Shown: positions 11,601 to 24,970, numbered from the stretch's first letter. The stretch: DNA of 64,000 nt from Homarus americanus (GCF_018991925.1 NW_024756438.1:1019501-1083500); one strand, 5' to 3'. Program-made: numbers and translations. The notes: generated by a model from the letters alone, not told the origin.

Positions 11601-14600
11601 CCGGACCGTGTGCATCTTAGGAGCGGTAATATCCTCAGTGGCCTTTGGAATCTCTTCATTTGCTACTAGTATTTACTTCCTTCAGTTTACCTTTGGAGTT
11701 ATGGGTGGTGAGTTTATTTACATCACTCTTTAGCCTCAGTATGAAGATATACTTTTAGGAGAAACTGCAATTCATATAATAAAAGGAAGTTACAGTTACA
11801 ACGTCCTGATATGATACATATCTGAATTTCCTGTTAATTCTGTCTATAAGTAAGAAAGACAAGGTGTATCTATGAGTAGAGAAGAAGGGTGTTTATGGTG
11901 GCATGCACAGAACATCAGAGGGGTCTGTGCTTAGTCAAGAAAAAGGGCACGTCTTGGGAGATCCACCCTAGGAAAGTTTAAGTAATATAACATCTAAATA
12001 CTACATTTGGATTAGTTTTAGAAGGGAAAGTTTACAATGCACCATGATGTCAAATTGTTTCAAGAGTTCAAATGTGTTTTAAGGAGAACTTCTCAAGCAT
12101 AAGAGCAAAAGAGTATAGAAAGTTGAAAGTGCTGGAGTGATGGAGGGTATTTTATCCCTTCATTACAGGGACACCACTTTTAATATTTTATTTGGCTAAC
12201 ACCAGATGATTTTATTCAGCTGAGAGGTAACACCATACACAAGAGGTCAAGTAAAAAATTTGTACAGGTACAGTACTTAAGTGTGATTTTATAAGCAATG
12301 TAACCAAATACACTTGAATGGCTGGACTGTTCTTTATTACCTTGTTTTAGACCTTCATTATTCCCCCTTCAGACTATTAAATATGTCAGGTGAATGGCAT
12401 TACAGTATCAATTACTGTACTCCATTATTATTTCATCAACCAAGCTTCTCAACTTTCCAGGTGTTGGGTTTGGACTAATATACGTCCCAGCTGTGATTGC
12501 GACAGGCTTCTATTTTGAAAAACGTCGTGCCCTGGCAACTGGTATTGCTGTTTGTGGCTCTGGTATTGGTACCTTCATATTTGCACCGCTGAATAACTAC
12601 CTCATTGCTGCAATGAACTGGCGGTGGACTCTCGTTGTGTATGCAGGTCAGTACAGTAAACAGCTTAGGAAATGATGGTAATGATCAGGTGCTTGTTCAT
12701 AGCTAAGTTACTTAACTACTCAGTAACAATTAATGCATTACCTAAAACAGTAGACATCCAATTTCTTATCTACAACATATCACTCATTCTGGGAGTCCTG
12801 CCAGAGGAGGTAGCCATGGAAAAACAGGACCCACCAAGGGGGGTAATCAATGCCAATATCTATGTTTATTAACTATAACACTTTGTAATCTGGGGCAGTT
12901 ATCACAAAGATATCGGTATACCTTTAGTGACTTCTTATTTATCATTTCACCAAATATCAGTTGTTCTTTATTATAACCTCTTCCTTCAAAGCATTACAAC
13001 AGAGAGACACTAGTCTGAGAAAAAAATTCCCCACAATACGGTGATTGTAAAGTCACATACAACTCGAGAGGGTAGATGGGTAATCTTTGATTACCTTGGG
13101 AAATTGCCACCCTGCCTTGCCAGCTAAAAGGGAACTTGGAAGTCCTGCATATAATGCCTAGTTCCCTCTCTGTAAAATTGGTTTGACAGCAGGAAGAGAA
13201 TCCAACCTTATAACTTGACTCAAATTTGCCTGAAGGCAACCAGGTTACTATACCATCAGGTAATCACAGCTAGCCTATACTCCTCATAGGGTTAGTGTGA
13301 AGGTGATGAAAAATACAGTACTGTACACCAATTAATATGGTACCTTTATGTTTTCCAGGAATAACACTAAGTTGTGCAATATTTGGGTTGGCATTCAGAC
13401 CACTTCAACCCACCACAAATTCCAGTGACGACTACGATGAACCCAACGGTACACCGCTGCTCATGAGGTCAGTGTGTATCACCATTTTTATGATTATTAT
13501 TACCCTGTTTCTTAAGTGTACTTAATGGTCTTACCAACTTCCACTACCAGCTGATACAGGAATTCCCATACTGTACCTTTGATTAAATTAAGAAATACCT
13601 CAAGCAAGGAACAAACTGCCTAAGCTTTAACAGTACTAAAGCATAATACAGATGTAGTACTGTAAATATGGTTTTGAATGAGGAAACCCTCTACTCAGTT
13701 ATAAATAAACCAGCATTTTTTTTTCTTTAATTTTGTACAACAGGATTAAGAGAGCTCGAGATGATCAGATGAGACAATGTGCTTCTGCCCTCTCTATGGC
13801 TTCCACCTACTCCAAGACAAACTTAGATGATGCCTTGAATGAAGTAGACATGAAGGTGAGAGTTTTGTCTTAACAGATCCAAATATGGTAGTATCTTTTT
13901 TTCTCCATTTCCACCACTTATCAGCTTACTACCCAGTAGCCACTCAAGCAGTTGGACTGTTCTTTGTTACAAACTTCATTGTTCAGTAAATCTTGGGGTA
14001 GCTAATATTTTAGTGCCCAGAATGTAGCCAATTATGACACATAGGTGTAACTGATTTACAATTCGTTCTGCTGAAACATGTCCTCCCAAGCTGGTAGGGA
14101 TATTTGATCATATATATAGTATATTGCAGTGCAGGCCATACAGTATTTAATGTTCAGATTATGAGTAAGAGAAATTGTGTGTTTACAGGGAACCGGCAAT
14201 GCTGCACATGCTCGCACACTCCTAGAGCGACACGGTGGCAACATGCATAAACGCTACAGTTTTCCAGGCATTGTGCTCACAGGGCCTGAACCCATTAAGG
14301 AAGAGACAGAGACGCCTCTCATTGGTACGTCACGAGTTTGTCCCACAGGCTTATTGAAAATGTTGTACTATATTAATAAAATTAAACTGAAAACTGAACT
14401 GTATAACTATATACATACAGTATTACATTAAGGAAAGTGTTTGTTACTGATTATTTGCTTTATGGTAAGTAGCTAAAAAGAGGTAATACATCAGAAAAAA
14501 GAAAATCAGCTTTCTTGAAGAACAGTTTACAACAGTCTAAATTAGGAAAACATCATATCATATATTGTACATTATTATTAACAAAAATGACTGCATCCCA

Positions 14601-17600
14601 ACAGAGTCCGAGGGAAAAGATGAAAATGTGAAAGAAGAATCTGATAGTCAGGACACTCGAGTACTGGATGACAACAAAAATGAAACACTGTTTAAGAACA
14701 AGACCAATGAAAGTGAACATAACAACAGCACCACCACAACTGCCAACCATTGCCCACGTAATAAGAGTGCTCCTGTCCTTGCTCAACCTAATTTTCACTC
14801 TGTTGGTGAGTCTACAAAGTGACATTTGACACCTGTGGTCATAAACATTGCTGATAATAATATAATGTACAGAAAAACACCAGTGTTGTGGGGAGGGATG
14901 ATTTAAATTATTATTTTTTCACATTTTACCAGAACAAATGCGTCGTCCTTCACGGTTGGCATTGAGAACAGAGACTGCTCGACCCTTCTACCGTGAAGAT
15001 ATTTTCTATTCAGGCTCTATGTATCGACTTCCTCAGTATCGAAGCTCAGTAAGTTCACATTCTGTTGTCATTTCTGTTGTTGTAAGGTTTTTTAGGTCAT
15101 TCTGATTATGGTACCAAAGCCTTACTTATTGCCATAAGATATGCATTTAAGCATGTTTTAGAAACAGTTTTTCAATGTACATTAGAGTTCAAGGAAATCA
15201 TTCTCTATGCAAAACGCTCTCAAGATCTTAACCTTTGACTGTCTTATCACAAATTCAGTAGGTGTCAGTGTATCCATAAGTAAATCACTGTATTGCAAAT
15301 TTGTTCTTGAAATATTCTGTAACTTTCCAATTACTGGAGTAGAAATTACAGTAAACAACTTTGTTCTAATACTGTACAGTACTGTACTACTTCCTTAATA
15401 TCTATACTGTACTGTAATTTCTGCCCTTGTTAACTGAACGTGATTCTCTCGTACAGGACTCTGTTGATAAATACCACCAGTCTGTGACACAGCTCCCTCC
15501 CATGGAGGACATAGCTGAGGAAGAGGACCGTGGCAGGTGTCAGTGCTGCCCCACAGCACTCACCAGTATTATACACAGAATCTTTGACTTCTCACTCCTG
15601 ACATCACCAACCTTTGTGGTGCTTGGTGTGGCAGGCTTCATGTCCTTAATGGCCCTGTTTGTGCCATTTATGTTTTTGCCAGGTCAGTTATGATTCACTT
15701 TTTAGTACACCTATATGTACAGTACAGTGAAACCTCTCTAATATTCATTACTTTTGGGGAAGGATGTCAAAATGAATTTCTTAACTTCTCAACCTTACAC
15801 TCACTCCAGGAGTTTAGAAAGCTTTACAGCTCTTGCTGGACAACATGACTATGGTAAATTAAATATAAAGAAAGAGAGAAACATAAGGGAAGTTTGATAC
15901 ATATTTACTGTACTCACATCAAGGGCTGGTGCATGATTGATGTAAACAACAGGAGGCAGCTGGGTGGCCACTCACATGCACACTCTTTTGTACACAATGT
16001 GGATGTGTTGGCTGCTAGTTGATGATCTGAAAATATTTACTGTAACAATAAAAAAATGTGTGAATTTTCATCAATTTGAATTAGTGGGGTTTCTCTATAT
16101 TTTATGTATCTGTTTATAATGCATTCATAATTTTCTGCTGTGATTTTATGTCAATTTTAAAGATTCTGATTATATTAAGTTAGTTTGATTGTACACCAGT
16201 TCTCTTACTGAGAGTTTTTATATAATACTCCCATGCTCAAGGGGTATGTTTGTTCTGTGTAATTCTGGTTAATTTCACTTATTGTAACTAGAGTAAAATC
16301 TTTCAAATGAGATAATACAAGTACAGTTCTCCAATACTTTTTTTAGGGTTTGCAACCAAACAAGGACTAACCGAAGGATCAATTGCTACACTGGTGTCAA
16401 CTATTGGCATAACCAACACAATAGGCAGAATTCTGTGTGGTTGGGTCTCAGACCACCCCAAGGTGAGATACTGTACTCTTACATAACAACTGTAATATAT
16501 AACATTTAGTACTAAACTGATTAGGTTAAAGTCCAAGCAAGTTCCATGTATACAAACATGCATATTTGAGATAGTGTATACAGTCAAGTCTCTCATGCCT
16601 TAAAAATAAACAAAAAATTCTAGCAGTTATTACTGTTCCTCTTGAAGGGATTAATTTTACAGTACTACACAAAATGGTAATACTGTAATATTGCATGCAT
16701 CTTTTCTTCCAAGGGTAAATGCTGTATATTTTTTACATGCACCAGTAAAAAATAAATACAGTACCAGTAAAGGTGTTCCTGTAGTAAGGAAGATACTACA
16801 TATTATTATTATTATTACAGTACTATTTAATAACAAGATTTCATATGATTAGGTAAAAGACAAGAATTATTTGATCACAGTGTTCTGCATCTTCAGAATC
16901 AGCATGAAACAAACACTCACTGCTTCAACTATGTTGTTCTTGCAGGTGGATGCCTTGTGGGTAAACAACTTTTCATTGATTCTGGGCGGTGGAGCAACTG
17001 TGCTGCTGCCTCTCATTACTGATGAGTCCCTGCTGCTTGTGTACTCTGTTGCCTTTGGTCTCTCTGTAGGTATGTATCAGAATTTAATAAAATGTGATAA
17101 AGCTGACTTTTGATAACAGTTTATAATTTCATGGTACAGTACAGTAATCTGCACAAATGCTCACCTTCTGCTGTGTGATGCACTACACTTGAAAATACTT
17201 AAAAATTACCAATAAAATATTTTGGGGGGAAATCATAATACAAGGTATTAGTACGTAGAATAGTAGTATGGAAAAATATGAATTCTGTAAAACACAGAAT
17301 ATATTATTTATCTCAAATTTTCAAATACCTGTACTGTACTCACTGAGAGTTGTGAACTCTTGGGACAATCTACTAGTGTTATGACAGCACAAAGTGTGAG
17401 CTCATTCAAGACCAGACTTGACCAACACTGGTGCAGGTACAGATACATTCTGGAACCAGCATGCCCAGTACTTGCCAACAGTGCGTAAGAGATGTGACCG
17501 ACTGCCCAAGTGGCTAACAGGCCACTACGGTATATTTGTGGTTTTATACATTTTATTTACAGCTGCCTTTTAATTACAGCTGCATTTGCTTCACTGCGTT

Positions 17601-18393
17601 CCATTCTACTTGTGGAGCTTCTAGGCTTAGAGAGATTGACAAATGCTTTTGGCCTCCTCCTACTTTTCCAAGGCATTGCTGGGATATTTGGAAGTCCTGT
17701 GGCAGGTAAGAAACCCCAGGTTATTATAGTCATTGATTTAAAAGGAAAAACATCCATTTATAACATACAGTACTTCAGTACCAGTATGCTTACTTATTTC
17801 ACACAAACAATTGTATTAAGTTTATCAGTAAGCTTTTAATATACCATCATTCTCCTAAAAAGCCTTGTAAGTGCATTCAATACCCAGTGTTTTCAGTTTA
17901 CTTCTCATATTCTTCATGTTTAATCTTGTTTGTTTAGTAAGAAATGGTGGAACGTTGTCCTTGGACTTATCCCTTGTTGGCCTGAGTACACCAACAGAAC
18001 AGGAGTGAAATATGATCCAGTACCATATACTTGCATAAGCATTTTGTCATAACTAAAATTTTGGCTAGCCACAGATGGTTTGATTAGCTGACTAAATAGT
18101 ACTGTAATTGTCAAATGATGTATGACATCACATGCAACCTTTTTATATTTCATGGGTTGTGTCTGTTCCAAAAATATGTTAAATTTCCTTATTTTTAATT
18201 CCCAATTTACTTTTTTCCCAAATCAGGTGCATTTGTTGATCTGACCAACAACTACGACGTGAGCTTCTACGTGTTTGGTGGACTGTTTGCATTCTCGGGT
18301 ATTGTGTGCATCCCGCTTCGGTTCATCAAACGCTGGGAAGACAGCAGAACAATAAAACTACAAGAAGCAAAAGATATTGAACTGAAGGCATAG
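8689..18393 (+). CDS. SLC16 monocarboxylate transporter-like protein, 14 coding exons, 695 aa
   Basis: Predicted 12-TM plasma-membrane transporter of the major facilitator superfamily; SLC16 members move monocarboxylates or related small acids, but the substrate cannot be read here. Coding exons: 8689-8817, 10974-11169, 11564-11707, 12461-12646, 13359-13467, 13744-13855, 14189-14324, 14605-14805, 14933-15048, 15457-15682, 16347-16462, 16946-17069, 17580-17705, 18227-18393. All introns are GT-AG and phases join without a stop. The family signature PPDGGWGWVVV is at residues 49-59 before TM1; the TM4-5 motif YFEKRRALATG is at 174-184. TM1-6 end near residue 235, then about 255 mostly hydrophilic residues precede TM7 (about 494). 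TM8 carries N542 and R546 where MCT1 has an Asp/Arg pair. The first coding exon begins at a 3' splice site (8668), so an upstream untranslated exon is expected; the second ATG is at codon 7. It most resembles the invertebrate MCT9/12/14-like group, but the orthologue is not certain. Confidence 0.9.
12140..12240. repeat. Dispersed repeat copy in a transporter intron
   Basis: The stretch with CATTACAGGGACACCACTT followed by an ATTTTATTTGGCTAAC word and GATTTTATTCAGCTGAGAG recurs, inverted and diverged, near 33757-33830, and in part inside the element at 30640-30732. The family is not identified. Confidence 0.45.
17346..17490 (+). pseudogene. Degenerate non-LTR retrotransposon reverse-transcriptase C-terminus
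   Basis: Translation gives RVVNSWDNL, then a stop and frame change, then SVSSFKTRLDQHWCRYR. This is the usual end of CR1/L2-type LINE open frames (RVVNxWN...FKxRLDxHW). It lies in the transporter intron before the exon at 17580, in the same orientation as the gene, and has lost its frame. Confidence 0.6.
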
Positions 18394-18565
18394 TGATAAT
18401 ATTCCAAATTTATGGGACACAAACCGAGTGGACTTGGTAAATTCAAAGTAGTCAGCGTAAGACTTGCAAACTTGATACAAAGAAGAAAATTTATTTATTC
18501 ATATAATTATTTTCTTTTCCTTTAAAAAAACTGATGTTATTTACATGTCAGCTTCAACACAAACT

Positions 18566-18571
18566 AATAAA
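18566..18571 (+). promoter_or_regulatory. Possible poly(A) signal of the transporter gene
   Basis: AATAAA lies 173 bp after the stop codon at 18391-18393 and is the first perfect hexamer downstream. The cleavage site itself cannot be seen. Confidence 0.4.
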
Positions 18572-19844
18572 ATTAATGTTTTACTTTTAACAGACAATTG
18601 AGTTGTTTTTGAAAGTATGATTTTTAGATATGGCAATACAGGTACTGTATTTTACAATGAGTCAAAATAATATTTCTATTACTGAATATTCGAAAACAGT
18701 TCAAGTTGCAAGCCTTAAGAATGAGAGTACCTATAAGTTCTCAGGTTTGGGTACTGCTGTACTTCAAAGTTAAATGCTCACAGAAACAGTTATTTTGTCA
18801 GCACTCTTAATGGACGACTCCTGTATTGAGTTACGACAGAACAAAAACTTTTGGACTACCGGTACACATTGATTTCAGATATAAAGCACAACAATAGTGA
18901 GATACTGTACATACAAACTGCACACACATACTACACACATGCATGCAAGAACTCTTTACTATTTACATACCGTCTTCACAATGAAACTGCCTTAAAAATA
19001 CTGTACGGTATATTCAGAATAACATGTGCCATAAAAAGATTAAGTGGATGAATTCAGATACATGTATATATTGTACTGTACAGTATTTTAAAGTGGGTAA
19101 AAACATTAAAATATAATATACTCGTAGATTACTCCTCAAACTCTGGTCACATAAACTTATGGTAGATGAATTTAGTAAACCATGAAGGTACTGTATACCG
19201 TGAATGAAAGGTTAGGTAGTACACTGTAGAAGAAATAAAATGTAGCCTTCCCCATTTTTCCACAGGAAAAAAAACATAAAAACTACAGAGAACAAAAGCA
19301 GTACGGGGGAGGAGAGAAGGAGTACAAACAAAAATAAAACACTTCTCACTGGCATGTTTCTGTTGGTCACACGAGCCCTACAGGCTACACGCACACATTA
19401 CCACAAAACCTCAAATCTCTATTCAACACAAAAAGATTTACTGTGTCTACACTTGTTTCTTTGTCTCACACACTTTACTCTTGTCCCTCAGGTGCAACAA
19501 GGCTGAATTCTTTTTATTTTTATGTTATCATCAGGAACCTAAATGCACTACAGTATTTGTATAACATTTAACACCCATAATACCAGTTACTATTCACTAT
19601 AATGATTGTGAATCAAGCTGGAACCCTTTAAGGTCATGTACACAAAAACTTTAAATGGTGCTCTATTATATACTGTACTGTACTGTATTGTACTCATCCA
19701 TCCATACTGTATTATCCATTATACATTACCTTAAATATCTTAAATAAAAAGATCATACATGACAACATTAATTCTGTTAAACAAGAGAGACATGAGACAA
19801 TTGTGGTCATGAGAGAGACAGACAAATAGTGAACCTTGATCAAG

Positions 19845-20127
19845 ATATGAGGCACATACAACCAGGGTGGACAAAGAACCACTAAGGTCAAAATGGAGAA
19901 TTATTCATAAAAGGAGAGGGAAACCAGCTCTGTATCCTAAGAAAGACTCGGTTACTCAGAATGGAAGTGGCAATATGGTCGATTTTGCGATTAAGTAAAG
20001 CTACCCATGCATCACTACATGCAGAGCTGGTAGTGAGGGTGGCGGCAGCACACCGGAGAGAGGAAAGCGCCATAGACCTCTATTTTTTTCCTGGAGCTTT
20101 GTCCACTCTGGTCGTACTGCCTCATAT
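19845..20127. mobile_element. Miniature inverted-repeat element, 283 bp
   Basis: The left end runs from ATATGAGGCA into TACAACCAGGGTGGACAAAG. The right end, complemented, runs from ATATGAGGCA into TACGACCAGAGTGGACAAAG. The terminal inverted repeats are about 31 bp with a few mismatches. No coding capacity and no clear target-site duplication were found. Superfamily unassigned. Confidence 0.6.
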
Positions 20128-20295
20128 GTAATGTATACGTATAATATTTTAGGTTGTGTTTTACATAGCAATTACAAATTTGCAATTCATATTGAATACA
20201 ATACTACTGTTCTGTAACCCATCTGTAAGTGTTACAGCAATAGTGTTTACTAGTGGTTCATAAACTACATATTAATAGTTGCTCACAATGTGTTT

Positions 20296-20300
<5 letters not shown>

Positions 20301-20334
<34 letters not shown>
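20301..20334. repeat. (TA)n microsatellite
   Basis: An uninterrupted TA run of about 17 units. Confidence 0.9.
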
Positions 20335-20337
<3 letters not shown>

Positions 20338-23300
20338 TACTGTACTTAACCTCCACCAATGAGAGTTGAACCCAAACTCTTTGTGGAAGTCAAGAATGTT
20401 ACCCACATGCCATCAAGTGCACAAAAATATCTGATCAAATAGGACACACAGACATACATACACCCAACTCACACACACACACACACTTGGAAATAAACAA
20501 AGGTACAGTTATGTGAATGGGCAGAATTATTTACATTTGAAAATAACAGTGAAGAGCAGTGTCATTTATGAAGGTCATATTCTGTATACCTGGGAGGAGC
20601 AATGAATATGGAAGATGATAGTACGGTACGTAATTGTTGGGAGATATAGAGATGGATACAAGAAAGAGAGATGGATACAAGAAAGAGCATTAGCATAGAG
20701 AAAATTAGCGAGTGTTACATGAGATAATGAATATGTGTGATACTGTACTGGACCAACTTGTAGTTACCATACTGTATAGTCAATAGAAGCACGTGCCATA
20801 CTAGCAATACAAACTCATCCATAATTAGCTCTGTGTTGCAATAATAATATGCCAGATATTTAGGTCCTGTAGAAAACTTATTAAATGTCTCATCTATTTA
20901 ATCATACACAGCAGATTCTAAACCTGCCTAAATAAGAATTGCAGGCAATCAATCACAGTGTTGTAGAGACATTATAGAATTTCCATTATACAGGTACAGG
21001 GTACTCACAAGTCCCTCAATTTTCGTGTTTACAGAGATCCACGAGAAAGTCACAGCACACACCCAGATCTTGTACTGCCATCATTTATTATTTCACCAGA
21101 GAAGTAAGTGCTGTATACACAAAAAAATAATGTACTACACACCTAAGTCATGAATGCATAACTTTCTCAAGGGTTCCTATAAACACAAACACTTCAAGGA
21201 ACTATGAAAACACTCTGTACATTGGAGATTTAGTGAACATTTTTAGACTGGGTATCTGATGGCACATAAATCAGGTATACTTTAGTATTCCAGATTAATT
21301 TTGCAACAGAATTGATGCTTCAGGGTGGAACTGTAATGCTCACTGAACCATTACAGTGAGGTATGGTAAAAGTATGAAAATCTAAATAACACAATGAATT
21401 ATTGGAGATATGAAGTTGCATTGCATTTTCGTATGAGTTCTGGATTCACTGGAATATTTTGGTATGAAGTACTGTACTGGTAAGGCCTTTTCAAACATGC
21501 AATACTGTACATGTACTGTACTACTGTAAGATCATGCAGTTAATATTACCAGAGAACACGTTACGGCTTACAAGTTCTTAGACTACTGTACTGTATGTAT
21601 CTAAATTACTTTTAAGAGCTTAACAATGTCAAAGATCAAATAGTATATACAGTATGAAGGTACAGTATATACTGTATATATATTACTAGAATGACACAGT
21701 AGGTGCTTGGAAAACTTTTTTCCGTCACTGATTACTCATGTATTTAAGAAGAATGCGTATATCAAGTGGTGTTATAATATTTATACTCTCTCTATGGAAT
21801 GAAAAGTCACCTATCACCACTATACAGTATAGTGAATGTAATGTATGGGAATTCATAAATGTGTATATAGTACTTATCTCACTTGCCTGTTTTTTGAAGG
21901 ACTTAACTACCATACATTTTGAGGTCAGGACAAATGAGGGTATGTTACCTTACTAGTTTGGGAATTAACTATATACAGTATATGATATTACTGAACAATA
22001 CTGAACACTTTTCTTGAGTTAGTGTCTCTTTGGCATCGCAGAAAGATGATGAAAAGTGTAGTTATATAAGAGTTGTTTTAAATCAATTCTTCCACCAGTT
22101 ACATGATTTTTTTTTTTTACAAAGGCTTACACTGTGATATTTTTCCACAAACATTATCAATGTTTTGCCATACAAGTAATATGACATGCAAGTTTATTTT
22201 TAGCATTATATAAACTTTATTTATTTTTTACATACTGTTCCTTACATGTACAGTACCCTGAATTATCATGAAGTATATTTAGTCAGGTCACATGTCGGAC
22301 CTGATGAGCATTATTTGTACTGTACTGATGCCACTTTAGCCCCTCATATATACACTACTGTATATTTTACTTGCCTGGTGTGTGGGTGATAAAGCACCAC
22401 CAAGTACAGTATTTAAGACATACAGGAGGTGAAATTTCTTTTGAAGTTTTTTTTTTTTTTATTAAATACAGTTACTTTATCTTGGTTAACTATGAAATGA
22501 TCAAGTATTAAAAAAAATATTTTTAAGTATATAGCAAATGCTGTTAATTCCATATTGCACATATAACCCAGTTTTTATTGTATATTTATACTGTTAAGAG
22601 CATGTGATATTTATATTATAGAGTTTAGTACCTTTGTTTCTGATATCCATTTGAATGTTATTGTTTGCTTAGCATACTGTACCTGCAGACTATAAATGTT
22701 CGAATATTATATCAAGAAGGTAAATAATGCCTGATAAGTTTTACAGTTATCCGCTGTAACATTTGCTCCTCTTAGATTATAGCTACAACCTCTTCGTGAG
22801 GCACATGTTTTTAGGTACAGTATATATTTTGTCACAATTTAGCAAGTAAGAGGCCTTACCTGAATTACTGAACTGGGTCTCTTGTTTCAACTGTGTCCAT
22901 CCAGTGCTAGCTAACATTAGGTTTAAGTATTTTCTTTAGGGTTTAGTCAAGGTTTGATATTGAATTATAAATCAGTTTTAATGAACTGATAAAACAAATA
23001 ATTTATGCAAGTACTGGTACTGTACTTAAACCTTGTATTGTCACTTGAAATATTTTATTGACGAGTTGATATGAAATAGGAATAAAAGAGTTTTTTTACT
23101 TGTGTTTACATATCCACCAATAAGGAATATTACCCTTTCATTATGGTTCACAATATATGACAGCAGCAACTTTATTAAATCCAGATCCCAACAGTACTGT
23201 GCAGAGGTAGATGCACATGACACTCCTGAAGAGCTTGAGGCTGACAATAGAGGAATTAATTATCAACAGGGTTGGAGTCTTGCAAATGATTTGTAAGAAG

Positions 23301-23816
23301 AAAGTACTGGGAACAAGTGCAACCATGGGAGACACACAAAACATTTATGTGAAAACAGTCGATCAATCTCAAACCACACAACCTCCTACCAAAGCAGAGG
23401 TTTGATATACTGTAGGAGCATTAATCCTAATGAACGTGAGGCTTGAATAATTGACAAACCTGTCTGAGGAAACATGTAAAGGACCTTAGAGTCAGTCAGT
23501 TATAGGCATGAAGGAAAGTTGTTAATGGACTTAACAATTTCCTAATTTATCCTATCCAATCCAATATCCTCAAAACCATAAGCTAACTCATCCCATCCCC
23601 AGTGATTCTTAGTCATGCAGTATTGATGTCACTCTCTACAGTACTACACAGCTTGGTTTGCCCATATGCATATTTTGTTCTCATTTATAATGGCACCAGT
23701 ATATGTACAATTCCTTTGCAAATAGAAGTTTCAATACACTGAAGTTCTCCTGATATGAAGTAGCCCTCATGTTTGTCAACGTTTAATATTACACTAAAGT
23801 TAAGGATAATACTTAC

Positions 23817-24014
23817 AATAGTTGACTGAATCACATCTCTCATCGTCTAGATTTCTTGTGTGTAGGGTTGGCAGGCCACGATGGACATTGTTAACTCTGG
23901 TCCCCACAAAACATTCTCCTTCCTTGTTCTTGATTAAAGCTGCTACTTTACAATAATGTCTTATACCTCCTCTGATTGATGTGCTGTAACGTCCCTCCGC
24001 GTTAAAATATTTAC
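23817..24014 (-). CDS. Candidate internal exon of an unknown gene
   Basis: A 198-nt stretch is open in one frame and bounded by a good 3' splice site (TTTACTCTACAG) and a strong donor (TATT followed by GTAAGT). The predicted peptide is about 66 residues and includes KVAALIKNKEGECFVGTR and VNNVHRGLPTLHTRNLDDE. It has the mixed composition of real protein but matches no family I recognise. I could not find partner exons on either side, so it may be an exon of a lineage-specific gene, a transposon remnant or chance. Confidence 0.3.
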
Positions 24015-24180
24015 CTGTAGAGTAAAGACAGTTCACGTTAGTCTGGTAGTGTACAAGAGGCACATGTCAGCACACCGCCTTGACAGCTGACACACCATGT
24101 TCTAACGGTAAACAAAAACAATTCTGTCAAGTAAGCCAACTCAGTCACTGATATTAATAAAACATCCTTAACCTACTTAA

Positions 24181-24247
24181 CATACATCCTTGACATACAT
24201 CCTTAACATACATCCTTGACATACATCCTTAACATACATCCTTAACA
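24181..24247 (+). repeat. 13-bp tandem repeat, five copies
   Basis: The units CATACATCCTTGA and CATACATCCTTAA alternate (GA, AA, GA, AA, AA). A decayed copy lies just upstream. Confidence 0.9.
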
Positions 24248-24970
24248 CTCACCAAAAGTGAGTTGTAAAACCCATGAGCCCATTTGTATCCACGACTCAG
24301 GCATGGGCGTGACTAGGTGCTGACACGTGTCTTCTGCTGCGCCCTGAACCAAGAGTAAGACATTCGGCCTCAGTCTTGTATTGGTGGTTTACGTCTGTAT
24401 AAGTTATTTGTTATTATCTTGTGGTAAGGCTATGTTAACCTCCAGGTACCTTCATCTTTCTATCAACATTTATACGTGTAGCACAACCTTTGGAAGCTAG
24501 TGAAGAAAAATCCTCAAATAGGTAAAAACAAAAATGGCGGAGTTGTCTTGGAAGGTCTGGAGCCCCGAATCATTGGCAGCTAGTGACGGTTTATATTCGT
24601 TCCTGCGTGATTATTTTCTGAAATACCACAATAAATATTTCATCCACTAGGACCTTGGTTACAAATAATGGTCTCTGGTCTCAAATGGTAAATGCCCAGA
24701 CTTATGTGGAGAATTAAGTCTGTTACTCCCAGTACATTTTTCAATGCCACTGCCACATGGCTTCATTAGTCTATTGACCCATACAAAGCCTAGTTATCTA
24801 TAAACGTAGCTGTACACACGAAAACAGAAACAACTGCACCTTTTTATATTGATATACTGTAATGGCACTTATAACTCACCCATATTACATTATAATGAAG
24901 AAAATAAAGGAGGGTTGCTTGGGGCAGGCGTCACTTGGCAGCCGGCTGGCAGTTGTCTCTGCTGACACTC

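Larger units (their letters stand above)
18572..23816. other. Intergenic region without a recognised gene
   Basis: AT-rich sequence with many TACTGTA/TACAGTA words (for example 19073-19090, 19671-19690, 21502-21530). It holds one inverted-repeat element, short CA and TA runs and a 19-bp tandem duplication near 20650-20690. No reading frame showed a known domain. Confidence 0.5.
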
